From Amycolatopsis acidiphila (lineage in GTDB: Bacteria > Actinomycetota > Actinomycetes > Mycobacteriales > Pseudonocardiaceae), in the NCBI RefSeq assembly GCF_021391495.1, contig NZ_CP090063.1, forward strand, positions 2,728,001 to 2,792,000: a DNA stretch of 64,000 bases. Reading direction: 5' to 3'. The notes under the pieces were generated by a model. The model was given only the letters and a program-made list of their open reading frames with translations, did no database searches and had not been told where the DNA came from. The position numbers were made by a program, and so were the translations under genes. Below, piece by piece: positions 50,760 through 59,852 of this stretch; position 1 is the stretch's first letter, and every line of letters begins with the position of its first letter.

Positions 50760-51791
50760 TCAGTCCCAGGTGAACACTGCTTTGTCGGTCAGGCGCCGGT
50801 CGAACGCGCGGAACGCCTCGGGCGCGTCGTCCAGCGCGAACCGGTGGCTCACCAGCTCCTCGACCGGCAGCGCGTGGCGCACGGTGAAGCGGCTGAGCTC
50901 CGCGAACAGGCCGATGGGGAAGTACCAGCCGCCCACCACCCGCAGCAGCTTGCGGATGAGCTGGTCGCTCGGGTTGATCGTGGTCTGCCGTGACTCGCCC
51001 ACGAAAGCGACACTGCCGAGCTTGCGCACGCTGTCCAGGGCTGCGTTCTGCGCGGGCGGTGCGCCGGAGCACTCGACTACGACGTCGGGCCCCTGGCCGC
51101 CGGTCAGCTCCCGCAACCGGGCCACCGCATCGTCGGAACCGGAGTTGACGACCGCGTCCGCGCCGAGCTTTCGCGCCAGCGCGAGCCGGTCGTCGAGCAG
51201 GTCGACGGCGAGCACGGTCGCGCCGAGCGCCTTGCCGACCAGCACCGCGGCGCCGCCCATCGGGCCCATCCCGAACACCGCGAGCGTCGTCGCGCCGCAC
51301 ACGGCGAGGGACTTCTGGGTGGCGTACTGCGTGCCCACCATGTCCGTGAGCAGCGCTCCGGCGGTGTAGGAGAGCTCGTCCGGCAGCGGCAGGCAGTTCA
51401 CGGCCGGCACCACGAAGTACTCGGCGTCACCGCCGTCCACGTCGAACCCGAGGCACTTCCAGCGCGGACAGAGCATGAGCCGGCCACCGCGGCAGTATTC
51501 GCACCGCATGCAGCCGATCGCCAGGTATGCGGTGACCCGGTCGCCCGGCGCGAGGCCCGTCACGCCCGGGCCGACCTCGACCACGTCCCCGGCCGGCTCG
51601 TGCCCCGGCACGACGAGCCCGCCGCCGGCGGCCTCGCCACCGACGATCGGGTCGCCGGTGTACAGGCTCATGTCACTGCGGCAGATCGCCGAGGCACGGG
51701 TGCACACGAGCACCTCCCCCGGTCCCGGTTTCGGCGTCTCCCGCTCGACGACCCGGACCTCGCGGTCGCCCGGCAGCAGAACGGCTTTCAT
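50760..51791 (-). CDS. zinc-dependent alcohol/polyol dehydrogenase (MDR family)
   Basis: A 343-residue medium-chain dehydrogenase. ICRSDMSLY holds the catalytic zinc Cys, GHEPAGDVV the His-Glu pair, and CMRCEYCRGGRLMLC the four Cys of the structural zinc. The nucleotide site is VFGMGPMGGAAVLVGKALGA, with Asp in AVDLLDDR favouring NAD. It resembles sorbitol or threonine dehydrogenases and would oxidise a secondary alcohol of the imported compound. 13 bases separate it from the permease gene. Confidence 0.94.
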   Translation of the reverse strand: MKAVLLPGDREVRVVERETPKPGPGEVLVCTRASAICRSDMSLYTGDPIVGGEAAGGGLVVPGHEPAGDVVEVGPGVTGLAPGDRVTAYLAIGCMRCEYCRGGRLMLCPRWKCLGFDVDGGDAEYFVVPAVNCLPLPDELSYTAGALLTDMVGTQYATQKSLAVCGATTLAVFGMGPMGGAAVLVGKALGATVLAVDLLDDRLALARKLGADAVVNSGSDDAVARLRELTGGQGPDVVVECSGAPPAQNAALDSVRKLGSVAFVGESRQTTINPSDQLIRKLLRVVGGWYFPIGLFAELSRFTVRHALPVEELVSHRFALDDAPEAFRAFDRRLTDKAVFTWD

Positions 51792-51804
51792 GGCGGTGCT
51801 CCTT

Positions 51805-52638
51805 TTACTTGACGGCGCCGAAGGTGAGCCCGGAGACGATCCGGCGGCGCAGGATGAGGGTCAGGACGACGATCGGTGCGACGATGACCGTCGAGGCGGC
51901 GGTGAGCAGCCCCCAGTCGGTTCCGAACATGCCGGTGAACTCCATGATCCCGACCGGCGCGGTCTTGGCGTCCTGGCGGGTGAGCGACAACGCGAGCAGG
52001 AACTCGTTCCAGGACAGGATCGCGGTGAGGATCGCCGCGGTGGCCACCGACGGCACGAGCAGTGGCCAGAGCACCCGCCGCAGGATGCCCCAGCGCGACA
52101 GCCCGTCGAGCATCGCGGCTTCCTGGAGCGCGTACGGGATCTGCAGGATGCTGCTGCGCAGGATCCACACCGCGATCGGCAGGTTGATCGCGGCGTACGG
52201 CACGATCAGGATCGGGTAGGTGTCGAACAGCCCGAGGTTGCCGGCGAGGATGAACAGCGGCACCACGGAGACCATCGGCGGGAACATGTACGTCGACAGG
52301 ATCCACGACGACAGGAACCGCCGGGGCCGGAACTCCCGTAGCGAAAGCGCGTACGCCGCAGGGACCGCCAGCAGCATGGTGAGGATCGTGGCGCCGACCG
52401 TGACGATCACGCTGTTGAGCACCAGCGGCGCGAAGGCCTGGCCCGTCCCGCCACCGGTGAGCACCTTCGCGTAGTTGTCCAGGGTGGGCCGGAACGACCA
52501 GCTCGGTGGCACGCTGGTGGCGACGCCCGGCGGTTTGAGCGAGGTGACGACCATGAACACGACGGGGATCAGGGACACGAGCAACCAGGCCCACAGCACG
52601 AACTGCCCGAGCCAGGCACTGATCTTCCGGTTGGCCAC
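51805..52638 (-). CDS. carbohydrate ABC importer permease (MalG class)
   Basis: A 277-residue membrane protein with six helices. The EAAMLDGLSRWGILRRVLWP segment is the conserved EAA loop that contacts the ATPase. A GTG start is used. It pairs with the MalF-class permease encoded just upstream. No ATPase gene lies in this operon, so a shared ATPase such as an MsiK-like protein from elsewhere would be needed. Confidence 0.94.
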   Translation of the reverse strand: MANRKISAWLGQFVLWAWLLVSLIPVVFMVVTSLKPPGVATSVPPSWSFRPTLDNYAKVLTGGGTGQAFAPLVLNSVIVTVGATILTMLLAVPAAYALSLREFRPRRFLSSWILSTYMFPPMVSVVPLFILAGNLGLFDTYPILIVPYAAINLPIAVWILRSSILQIPYALQEAAMLDGLSRWGILRRVLWPLLVPSVATAAILTAILSWNEFLLALSLTRQDAKTAPVGIMEFTGMFGTDWGLLTAASTVIVAPIVVLTLILRRRIVSGLTFGAVK

Positions 52639-52641
52639 GGC

Positions 52642-53583
52642 CTACGCCTCCTCGTTGTCGCCGCGCCGGCCGACCAGCCGCAGCAGTACGGGTGTCAGCG
52701 CGAGCAGGAGCACCAGCAGCAGGAGCCCGACGGCGGCGGCCGCGCCGATCCGGAAGCTCTGCAGCGCGACCCGGTAGATGGCCAGGTTCACGATCTCCGT
52801 CGAGTCGCCGGGGCCGCCACGGGTGAGCACCTGGAACGAGTCGAACGTCTTGACCGCCTGGATCGTCCGCAGTACGAGCGCGATCCCCAGGAACGGGGTG
52901 AGCATCGGCAGCGTGACGTGCCGGAACGCCTGCCAGCGGGAGGCGCCGTCGATCGCCGCCGCCTCCAGCGGCTCCGGCGACAGCGACTGCAGACCCGCCA
53001 TGAGGATCAGCGCCACGAACGGGGTCCACTGCCAGACGTCGAGCCCGAGCACCGTGAGCCAGGCCGTCGCCGGCCGGCCGAGCCAGTCCAGATCGGCGGG
53101 GATGACGCCGAGCGCGCCCAGGTAGTGGTCCACCCAGCCGTAGTTCGGGTTGACCAGCTGCCGGAAGAGCAGTGCCGACACGGCGGGGGCGACCGCGAAG
53201 GGCAGCAGCATGAGCGCGGCGGCCGGCCCTGAGCCGCGGACCTTCGCGCTGAGCGGGATCGCGAGCCCCAGTCCGAGCACCATCTCCAGCGACACGGCCA
53301 CGACGACGAACACGAGCGTCGCCAGGAGGGACGAGAGGATCTCCGGATCGGTCAGCACGGCGGCGAAGTTGCTCAACCCGACGAACTCGCTCTGCCCGCC
53401 GAACAGCTCGACGCGACGGAAGCTGGACACGAGCAGGTAGAGCGTGGGCACCACCGTCAGCGCGACGAGCACGAGCAGCGCCGGGGAGGCGAAGAGCCAG
53501 CCGCTGCGGTTGCCCCGCCGCCGGGCCGGCCTGCTGTCATCCACAGCGGGCACTGTCTTGGCGGGAAGGGTGTGGGCCGTCAT
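52642..53583 (-). CDS. carbohydrate ABC importer permease (MalF class)
   Basis: A 313-residue membrane protein with six helices and an N-terminal cytosolic tail (SRPARRRGNRSGWLF). The EAA loop reads EAAAIDGASRWQAFRHVTLP. It stands 3 bases before the MalG-class gene and overlaps the binding-protein stop by one base (TGATG). The longer frame over the binding protein gene is a shadow. Confidence 0.94.
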   Translation of the reverse strand: MTAHTLPAKTVPAVDDSRPARRRGNRSGWLFASPALLVLVALTVVPTLYLLVSSFRRVELFGGQSEFVGLSNFAAVLTDPEILSSLLATLVFVVVAVSLEMVLGLGLAIPLSAKVRGSGPAAALMLLPFAVAPAVSALLFRQLVNPNYGWVDHYLGALGVIPADLDWLGRPATAWLTVLGLDVWQWTPFVALILMAGLQSLSPEPLEAAAIDGASRWQAFRHVTLPMLTPFLGIALVLRTIQAVKTFDSFQVLTRGGPGDSTEIVNLAIYRVALQSFRIGAAAAVGLLLLVLLLALTPVLLRLVGRRGDNEEA

Positions 53584-55019
53584 CAGGGCACCTCGTATCC
53601 GGCGGCGGTCAGCAGGCGGCGGACCGACCGCGCGGCCTGGTCGAGTGCGGTGCGGGGCTCGGCCCGCCCGGCCGCGGCGGTGTTGACCGCGACCGCGATC
53701 GCCTGGCTCACCTCGGTGTAGTTGGTCAGCCGAGCGCGCCCGACACCGACGGCGAGGGTGTCCCGCAGCGCCCGGTAGAACTCGGCGTCCGGGCTGGTGG
53801 GGTCGGCGACCAGCCGGTCGTACACCGACGTCCGGGTCGGGTGCAGGCCCGCCTTCGCCATCTCCAGCTGGGCAGGGGAGCTCGTGAGCCAGGTGATGGC
53901 GCGGTAGGCCCACGCCTTGTGCGCCGAACTGCGATTGATGCTCAGCATGTACGTGCCGAAGTGCGGACCCGCGGCCTGCCCGCGGGGCACCGGGGCGTAG
54001 CCGAGCTCGCCGAGCCGGGGCGAGTCGAGCTTCATGCTGTGGTAGTTCATCGACATCGCGGCGAGCCCGGCGCCGAAGGTCGACGCGGTCTCGTCCCAGG
54101 ACGCCGACGCGGTGCCCGGCGGCACGACCGGGTGGTCGGTGATCATGTCACGGTAGAAGGCCAAGGCCCGTGCGCCAGGCTCGTCCGCGAAGTGCAGGCT
54201 CAGATCGTCGCCGATCAGGTGCCCGTCGCCACCGAAGCAGGCCAGCAGCGTCTTGAAGTCGTCCGTCGCCCAGTCGCCGACCCCGGCCATCCACGTCGTG
54301 CCGTACAACCGTTGGCCGGGGCGGGTGAAGAAGGCGGCCACGGTGCGGAATTCGTCCCAGGTGGACGGCACGGCCAGGGACTTGCCGGTGCGGCCGGCGA
54401 ACGCGTCCCGCTCGGCCGGATCCTCGAACAGGCTCTTGCGGTAGGCCATGGTGAGACCGTTGGCCTGGATGGGCAGGCCGTAGACGTCGAACCCGGCAGC
54501 GCTGATCGCGTCCACCGCGGCCGGCGCGTCGGTGGCGGGGAAGTGCGCCGTGGGCGAGTCCTCGCGGTAGACGGCGGTGTCGTAGAAGATCTTCGGGATG
54601 AAGTCGGCGAGGTCGACCTCGGCGAAGTCGTTGAGCGCCGGCTCGCGCAGGTAGCCGCCGAGCGGCTCGATCACCTTCGTCAGTGCGGGCGTCCATGGCG
54701 TGTCCATGATCATGATGTCGTAGTGGCGGCTGCGGACGGCCAACTCCGCGAACGTCCGCTGCTGCAGCGCGTCGTAGGGCTGGCCGTCGATCTCCAGGTC
54801 GAACCCGAAGCGGTCGCGGAAGGCCGGCAGCAGCCCGCGCACGGCGTCCAGATCGCCCTCCACCGTGGCGTACAGCATGCGCAGCCGGTCGGGCCTGGGC
54901 TCGCCCGGCCGGGCACCGACCGGCCCGGGACCCGCGGCGCAGCCGGACAACGCCGCGACCCCCGCGGCCAGCCCCGCGGTCCGCAGCAGCTGTCGGCGGG
55001 TGAGCCGGTGGAGTGGCAC
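53583..55019 (-). CDS. carbohydrate ABC importer binding lipoprotein (MalE class)
   Basis: A 478-residue extracellular solute-binding protein. The N terminus has twin arginines (LTRRQLLRTAG) and the lipobox ALSGC with Cys27, so Tat-dependent export and lipid anchoring are likely. GTG at 55019 is chosen because AGGAGG lies 5 bases upstream; the in-frame upstream codons lie inside the promoter. GLPIQANGLTMAYRKSLFED and TWDEFRTVAAFF are typical binding-protein segments. It heads the operon and is divergent from the ROK repressor gene. Confidence 0.93.
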   Translation of the reverse strand: MPLHRLTRRQLLRTAGLAAGVAALSGCAAGPGPVGARPGEPRPDRLRMLYATVEGDLDAVRGLLPAFRDRFGFDLEIDGQPYDALQQRTFAELAVRSRHYDIMIMDTPWTPALTKVIEPLGGYLREPALNDFAEVDLADFIPKIFYDTAVYREDSPTAHFPATDAPAAVDAISAAGFDVYGLPIQANGLTMAYRKSLFEDPAERDAFAGRTGKSLAVPSTWDEFRTVAAFFTRPGQRLYGTTWMAGVGDWATDDFKTLLACFGGDGHLIGDDLSLHFADEPGARALAFYRDMITDHPVVPPGTASASWDETASTFGAGLAAMSMNYHSMKLDSPRLGELGYAPVPRGQAAGPHFGTYMLSINRSSAHKAWAYRAITWLTSSPAQLEMAKAGLHPTRTSVYDRLVADPTSPDAEFYRALRDTLAVGVGRARLTNYTEVSQAIAVAVNTAAAGRAEPRTALDQAARSVRRLLTAAGYEVP

Positions 55020-55072
55020 GTGCACCTCCTGGACGTCCATGTCACGAAGAGCGATTCTGTTTGCCGGGAGCA

Positions 55073-55101
55073 AATTAATGCTTATAGAAAACAAAAGTCA
55101 A
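55073..55101 (-). promoter_or_regulatory. sigma-70-type promoter of the binding-protein operon
   Basis: On the minus strand TTGACT (55096-55101) and TTAATT (55073-55078) are separated by exactly 17 bases. They lie in the only AT-rich stretch of the divergent gap, about 50 bases upstream of the start codon. The ROK protein encoded next door is the likely repressor, but I see no clear palindrome. Confidence 0.65.
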
Positions 55102-55146
55102 CCCCGCTTGAGCAGAAAGACGGGCATCCGGGCTAATCTGGGAGTC

Positions 55147-56412
55147 GTGACCGACATCAGCATTCCGGCGGACCAGCTTGGTGACCTGGTCGCCGTTCTC
55201 GATCTCGTCCGCTCGGGAACCGCCCGGACCAGGCCGGATCTGGGCCGCCGGTCCGGCCTCGGCCGCACCGTGATCACCCAGCGGGTCGGCCACCTCATGC
55301 GAGCCGGCCTGATCGAGGACGGCGAACTGGGGATGTCCAGCGGAGGGCGGGCTCCCCGCGAGCTGCGTTTCCGGTCGGAGGCAGGGGTCGTGCTGGCCGC
55401 CGAGCTGGGAGCGACGAGCATCAGTGCCGGGGTCACAGACCTGGCGGGCCGCCTGCTCGCCCACCGCGAGGAGGTCGCGGACATAGCGCAGGGCCCGGAG
55501 CCCGTGCTCGCCCGAGTCCGGGCGATGCTCGACGGCCTGCTCGCGGAGGTGAACGGCGCGCCGGTGTGGGGGATCGGCGTCGGGCTGCCCGGTCCGGTCG
55601 AGTTCGCCACCGGCCGGCCCAGCGCACCGCCGATCATGCCCGGCTGGGACGGTTACCCGGTGCGCGACCACCTGTCGGCGCACTACGACGCGCCGACCTG
55701 GGTGGACAACGAGGTCAACACGATGACGCTGGGGGAGTACCGCAACGGGGCCGCGCAGGGGGTGCGCGACTACCTCTACGTGAAGATCGGGACCGGGATA
55801 GGAGCCGGCCTGATCTCAGGCGGTCGGCTGCACCGAGGGAGCCAGGGGTGCGCCGGGGACATCGGCCACACTGCGGCGCGCGCGGACAGCTCCGTCGTGT
55901 GCCGTTGCGGGAACACCGGCTGCCTGGAGGCGCTCGCGGGCGGCGCGGCACTGGCGCGCGACGGTGCGGCGGCCGCGCGCGACGGCAGCAGCCCGGTGTT
56001 GGCGGAACGGCTGGCGCAGCGGGGTCAGGTCGACGCGGCGGACGTGGCCTGGGCGGCGCAGAAGGGTGACCGCGTGGCGGTGGAGCTGCTGGTCCGCGCC
56101 GGCCGGCTGATCGGCGAGCAGCTGGCGATGCTGATCAGCTTCTTCAACCCGTCGCTGCTGCTGATCGGCGGCGGCGTCGCGGGCGCGGGCGACCAGCTGA
56201 TGGCGACCATCCGGGAGGCGATCTACCGACGGTCGTTGCCACTGGCCACGCGTGACCTGCGGATCACCGGCTCCTCCCTAGGTGCGCGCGCCGGCGTCGT
56301 GGGTTCGGCCTTCATGGTCCTCGACGAGCTGTTCGCGCCCGACCGGCTGTCCCGCTGGCTTGACCTCGGCAGCCCGGCCGGGCACCCGCAGCTGGCGGAC
56401 GCGGTCGCCTGA
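55147..56412 (+). CDS. ROK-family transcriptional regulator
   Basis: A 421-residue repressor with an N-terminal winged helix (about 10-65: DLVAVLDLVRSGTARTRPDL, RTVITQRVGHLMRAGLI) and a ROK sugar-kinase-like domain. The ROK zinc motif CRCGNTGCLEAL is present, and VDNEVNTMTLGEY and KIGTGIGAGLI are family segments. ROK repressors respond to sugars. Its divergent position makes it the local regulator of the 55.0-49.9 kb operon. GTG at 55147 lies 7 bases after TAATCT, so a leaderless transcript is possible. Confidence 0.92.
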   Translation: MTDISIPADQLGDLVAVLDLVRSGTARTRPDLGRRSGLGRTVITQRVGHLMRAGLIEDGELGMSSGGRAPRELRFRSEAGVVLAAELGATSISAGVTDLAGRLLAHREEVADIAQGPEPVLARVRAMLDGLLAEVNGAPVWGIGVGLPGPVEFATGRPSAPPIMPGWDGYPVRDHLSAHYDAPTWVDNEVNTMTLGEYRNGAAQGVRDYLYVKIGTGIGAGLISGGRLHRGSQGCAGDIGHTAARADSSVVCRCGNTGCLEALAGGAALARDGAAAARDGSSPVLAERLAQRGQVDAADVAWAAQKGDRVAVELLVRAGRLIGEQLAMLISFFNPSLLLIGGGVAGAGDQLMATIREAIYRRSLPLATRDLRITGSSLGARAGVVGSAFMVLDELFAPDRLSRWLDLGSPAGHPQLADAVA

Positions 56413-56594
56413 GCCAGTGCGCGCCGGCGCACGCTGCTGCCACTCGGGTCGGCACCAGACCGGCCTGGGACCTGCAAGCCCGGCGTCCCCAGCCGGGCAC
56501 ACCCGCGGAGCACGACGCCCACCGGCACCTTCTCCAGGTCCACCGGCAACGCGACCGGGGAAATCGTCCTTGCCGGACAAGCGTTTTCGGAGCC

Positions 56595-58250
56595 TTACCT
56601 GGAATGAATCCGACGCCCGCCGAGGAACACCGAGTCCACCTTGATGCGGGGGATGTCATCCACAGGAACCTGGTGTGGGTCCCGGTTCAGCACGATGAAA
56701 TCGGCGAGCTTGCCCGGTTCCAGTGAGCCCTTTTCCCCGTCCTCGCCCATGGTGTACGCGGCGTCGATCGTGCACATCCGCAACGCCTGCTCCACGCTGA
56801 GCGCCTGGTCCGGGTCGATCAGATTACCGTCGAAGGATTGACGCCGCACCGCGCACCACACGCTGAACAGGGGATTGGTCGCCTCTCGCTCCGAGCCGAT
56901 CCAGACATCAGAGCTCGCGGACAGGCGCCATCCGCCTGCGGTCAGGGAAGCGAACGGGAAGCGGCCGGTGCGGCCGAACTCGCCGAGATAGTCGACAAAG
57001 TAGTCACCGAAGGTGTAGAGGAACACCGGTTGCGGCACCGGGTGCACCCCGGCCAGCCGCCAGAGCTCGATCAGCTCGTCGTCCGGCACCAGGTTTCCCG
57101 CGTGCTCGACCCGGGTTCGGTTCCGGCCCCCGACTGATCCGCCGGCGGCGATGAGCTGCTCGCACACCCACCGTTGCGCGCGATCGCCGTTGGCGTGCAC
57201 CGCGACCTGCAAGCCCCGCTCCCGGGTCGCCGACAGCACCTCGGCGAAGTAGTCCGGAGTGAGCGCGATGTCGCCGCAGAAACCGGGGCGGTGCAGATAA
57301 TCATGGCTGACGGCTGCGCTCGACGCGGAGAACCCGCCGTCGGAGAACAACTTCAGGCCGCGCACCGTGAAGTCGTCCGGAGCGCTGCTCAACGGAAGGT
57401 GCCGCGGCCAGTCCGCGATCTCGTCCAGGCTCATGGTGCCCGGTGTCCACAGATACAGCCGCATCCGGACCGGCAGCCGCCGATCGAGCGCGAGCGCGTC
57501 CATCTCGCCGATGCCCGCCACCGTTTCCGAGATCTCGCCGATGGTGGTCACACCGTTGCTGGTGAACAGGGTCGACAGGCCCTCCTCGAGCGCGTCCCGC
57601 AGCTGGCCCCGGTCCATCCGGCCGAACGGCAGCAGATTGTCCATTTCGGTCACTACGCCGCTGGGATCACCGTGGCCATCCAGCTGCACCGCCGGTTTCC
57701 CGGTGATGCTGTGTTGAGGAGGCCGGAAGTCGCGGTCGATCCCGGCAGCCTCCAGTGCTGCGCCGTTGAGCACAGTGATGTGTCCTCCGGCCCGTAACGC
57801 GATCGGCACTGTACGGCTCACCCGGTCCAGCTCCTCTCGGCTGGGTAACCGGCCTTCGCGAAGCTTGCGGTCGAAGAACAGGTTCGCCTGACCCACCAGC
57901 CACTCGGTCCGCCGCTCGTCGATTCCGGCGGACAGCGCGGCGAGCACGTCCTCGACTGTCCGGCACTCCGGGGCACGACAGTCCACCGTGCCGAAACCCG
58001 CCCTGGCCGCCACTTCGGCATGCGCGTGCACATCGACGAAACCGGGCAGTACCGGCCGGTCCCCGGCGTCGAAGACCCGGACACCAGCGGCGATCAGCGT
58101 GGGGACGTCTTCCCTGGTGATATAGGAGGAGATGCGTCCGCGGGACACGGTGAAGCCGTCCCGGGGTGTCCGGTCCGTGGCCATGGTGAGCAGCCGCTTC
58201 GACAGTACGACCAGCTCGGGCAGGCCGTCCGGCCGCTGTTCGATGCTCAT
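56595..58250 (-). CDS. amidohydrolase family 3 protein (YtcJ-like)
   Basis: A 551-residue metal-dependent hydrolase. PGFVDVHAHAEVA holds the HxH metal motif near residue 76, LQVAVHANGDRAQ and TRVEHAGNLVP give further metal His residues, and LGEDGEKGSLEPGKLADFIVL (with a small variation at its start) is the C-terminal amidohydrolase hallmark. It would hydrolyse an amide, a cyclic imide or an N-formyl-type bond. ATG at 58250 overlaps the permease stop (ATGA). It follows the uptake gene, so the imported compound is its probable substrate. Confidence 0.9.
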   Translation of the reverse strand: MSIEQRPDGLPELVVLSKRLLTMATDRTPRDGFTVSRGRISSYITREDVPTLIAAGVRVFDAGDRPVLPGFVDVHAHAEVAARAGFGTVDCRAPECRTVEDVLAALSAGIDERRTEWLVGQANLFFDRKLREGRLPSREELDRVSRTVPIALRAGGHITVLNGAALEAAGIDRDFRPPQHSITGKPAVQLDGHGDPSGVVTEMDNLLPFGRMDRGQLRDALEEGLSTLFTSNGVTTIGEISETVAGIGEMDALALDRRLPVRMRLYLWTPGTMSLDEIADWPRHLPLSSAPDDFTVRGLKLFSDGGFSASSAAVSHDYLHRPGFCGDIALTPDYFAEVLSATRERGLQVAVHANGDRAQRWVCEQLIAAGGSVGGRNRTRVEHAGNLVPDDELIELWRLAGVHPVPQPVFLYTFGDYFVDYLGEFGRTGRFPFASLTAGGWRLSASSDVWIGSEREATNPLFSVWCAVRRQSFDGNLIDPDQALSVEQALRMCTIDAAYTMGEDGEKGSLEPGKLADFIVLNRDPHQVPVDDIPRIKVDSVFLGGRRIHSR

Positions 58251-59746
58251 CGCAGCTCTTTCTCTCCGGCGGTGGCGGCCACGCCCGCCGCGGGGTTTAC
58301 CGCCGTTCGGGGAATCGCATCGCCTGGGGCGCCGGTGTCGAACACCTCGTCCGGCAGGATGAGCGCCTCGGGCACGGTGTTCCGGTCCGAGCGGGCGAGG
58401 AAGTAGTAGAGCAGCCCGGTGAAGGCCAGGCCGACGATCCACGAGATGTCCGCGCCGCCGAGGCGGCCGACCAGGGGGCCGGTGTAGAGGCTGGTGGCCA
58501 GGAACGGCAGCTGCGCGAGCACACCGAGCCCGTAGGACAGCAGGGCGCGCCACCGCCACCGGCCGTAGCGGCCGTCGGGGTCGGTCAGTGCGGGCGTGTC
58601 GTAACGCTCCTTGGCGATGCAGTAGTAGTCGACCAAGTTGACCGCACTCCACGGGGTGAAGAAGGTGAGCAGGAAGAAAAGGAAGGTGGAGAAGTTGGGG
58701 AGGAAGTTGGTGCGTCCGAGCACCGCCATCGTCGTGCCCACGACGATGATCGCGACGATGTAGACGGTCCTGGCCCGGCGGCTGATCCGATACTGCCCGC
58801 GGAAGCCGCTGATCATGGTGACCAGTGACATGAATCCGCCGTAGGTGTTGAGCACGTTGATGGTGAGCTTGCCCAGCGCGATGACGAAGTAGAGCACCGC
58901 CGCCACCAGCCCGGCCGCACCCAGTCCGACCACGTAGCTGACCTGGTTGGCGGTGAACGCGCTGCCGCCGGCCGCGGCCGCCAGCGCCCCGAAGGCCATC
59001 GACCACTGGCAGCCGAGCACCGAGCCGGCGTAGGTGGACCAGAACGTCGCCTTCCGCGAGACCGAGCGGGGAAGGTAGCGGGAGTAGTCCGCGACGTAGG
59101 GTCCGTAAGCCAGCTGGTAGCCGGCGGACAGTGACATGGCGAGCAGGAATTCGGGCACGCTGGTGTGCCGTTCACCGATGATCGTCCCGAGGTCGCTTTC
59201 CTGGAGCAGGCGGAACGCCAGGTAGAGGAAGGCGAGCACGCTGATCGCGCTCGCGATCCGGCCGAGCGCATGGATCATCCGGTAGCCGACCACGGCGATC
59301 ACCCCGGTGATCGCCGAGAAGATGATGATGCCCGCGGTCACGTCGATATGGGTGAGTGCGGCGACCGCCTGCCCGGCCAGCACCGAGCTGCTGGCGACGA
59401 ACCCGCAGTACATCAGTACCACGCAGCACAGCGGGACGACTGCGCCGTACACCCCGAACTGGGCCCGGCTGGAGATCATCTGAGGCAGCCCGAGGCGGGG
59501 CCCCTGCACAGAGTGCAGGGCCATCACGATGCCGCCGAGCAGGTTGCCCACGAGCAGGCCGATGATGGACCAGAACGCGTCGGCGCCGAAGATGACGGCG
59601 AGCGCGCCGGTGACGATCCCGGTGATCTGCAGGTTCGCGCCCAGCCACAGGGTGAACTGGTTGAACGGCCTGCCGTGGCGCTCACTGTCGGGGACGATGT
59701 CGATCGAGCGGCGTTCGACCACGAACGCGGTATCGGAACTGCTCAC
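58247..59746 (-). CDS. NCS1 family permease (nucleobase/hydantoin type)
   Basis: A 499-residue integral membrane protein with about twelve helices. FNQFTLWLGANLQITGIVTG is the conserved first helix of NCS1 carriers, and QMISSRAQFGVYGAVVP, GPYVADYSRYLP and VNLVDYYCIAKERYD are typical further on. Known substrates are purines, cytosine, allantoin, hydantoins and thiamine-like compounds. GTG at 59746 with GAGGAG upstream. It is coupled to the amidohydrolase gene. Confidence 0.94.
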   Translation of the reverse strand: MSSSDTAFVVERRSIDIVPDSERHGRPFNQFTLWLGANLQITGIVTGALAVIFGADAFWSIIGLLVGNLLGGIVMALHSVQGPRLGLPQMISSRAQFGVYGAVVPLCCVVLMYCGFVASSSVLAGQAVAALTHIDVTAGIIIFSAITGVIAVVGYRMIHALGRIASAISVLAFLYLAFRLLQESDLGTIIGERHTSVPEFLLAMSLSAGYQLAYGPYVADYSRYLPRSVSRKATFWSTYAGSVLGCQWSMAFGALAAAAGGSAFTANQVSYVVGLGAAGLVAAVLYFVIALGKLTINVLNTYGGFMSLVTMISGFRGQYRISRRARTVYIVAIIVVGTTMAVLGRTNFLPNFSTFLFFLLTFFTPWSAVNLVDYYCIAKERYDTPALTDPDGRYGRWRWRALLSYGLGVLAQLPFLATSLYTGPLVGRLGGADISWIVGLAFTGLLYYFLARSDRNTVPEALILPDEVFDTGAPGDAIPRTAVNPAAGVAATAGEKELR

Positions 59747-59809
59747 GTCTACTCCTCAACGGGGGTGGGGCTGGCGGAGGCGTTTTCTCCGGGATCGGGT
59801 CGGTGGGCC

Positions 59810-59847
59810 GGTGGCCCCGGTCGGCAACCGCCCCGACCGGGGCCACC
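59810..59847 (-). terminator. hairpin terminator after the EthD-like gene
   Basis: A 15-base-pair perfect stem (GGTGGCCCCGGTCGG and its complement) with an 8-base loop begins 5 bases after the stop codon of the gene at 59853-60449 on the minus strand. It probably ends the upstream catabolic operon and separates it from the NCS1-amidohydrolase pair. Confidence 0.75.
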
Positions 59848-59852
59848 CGAGC

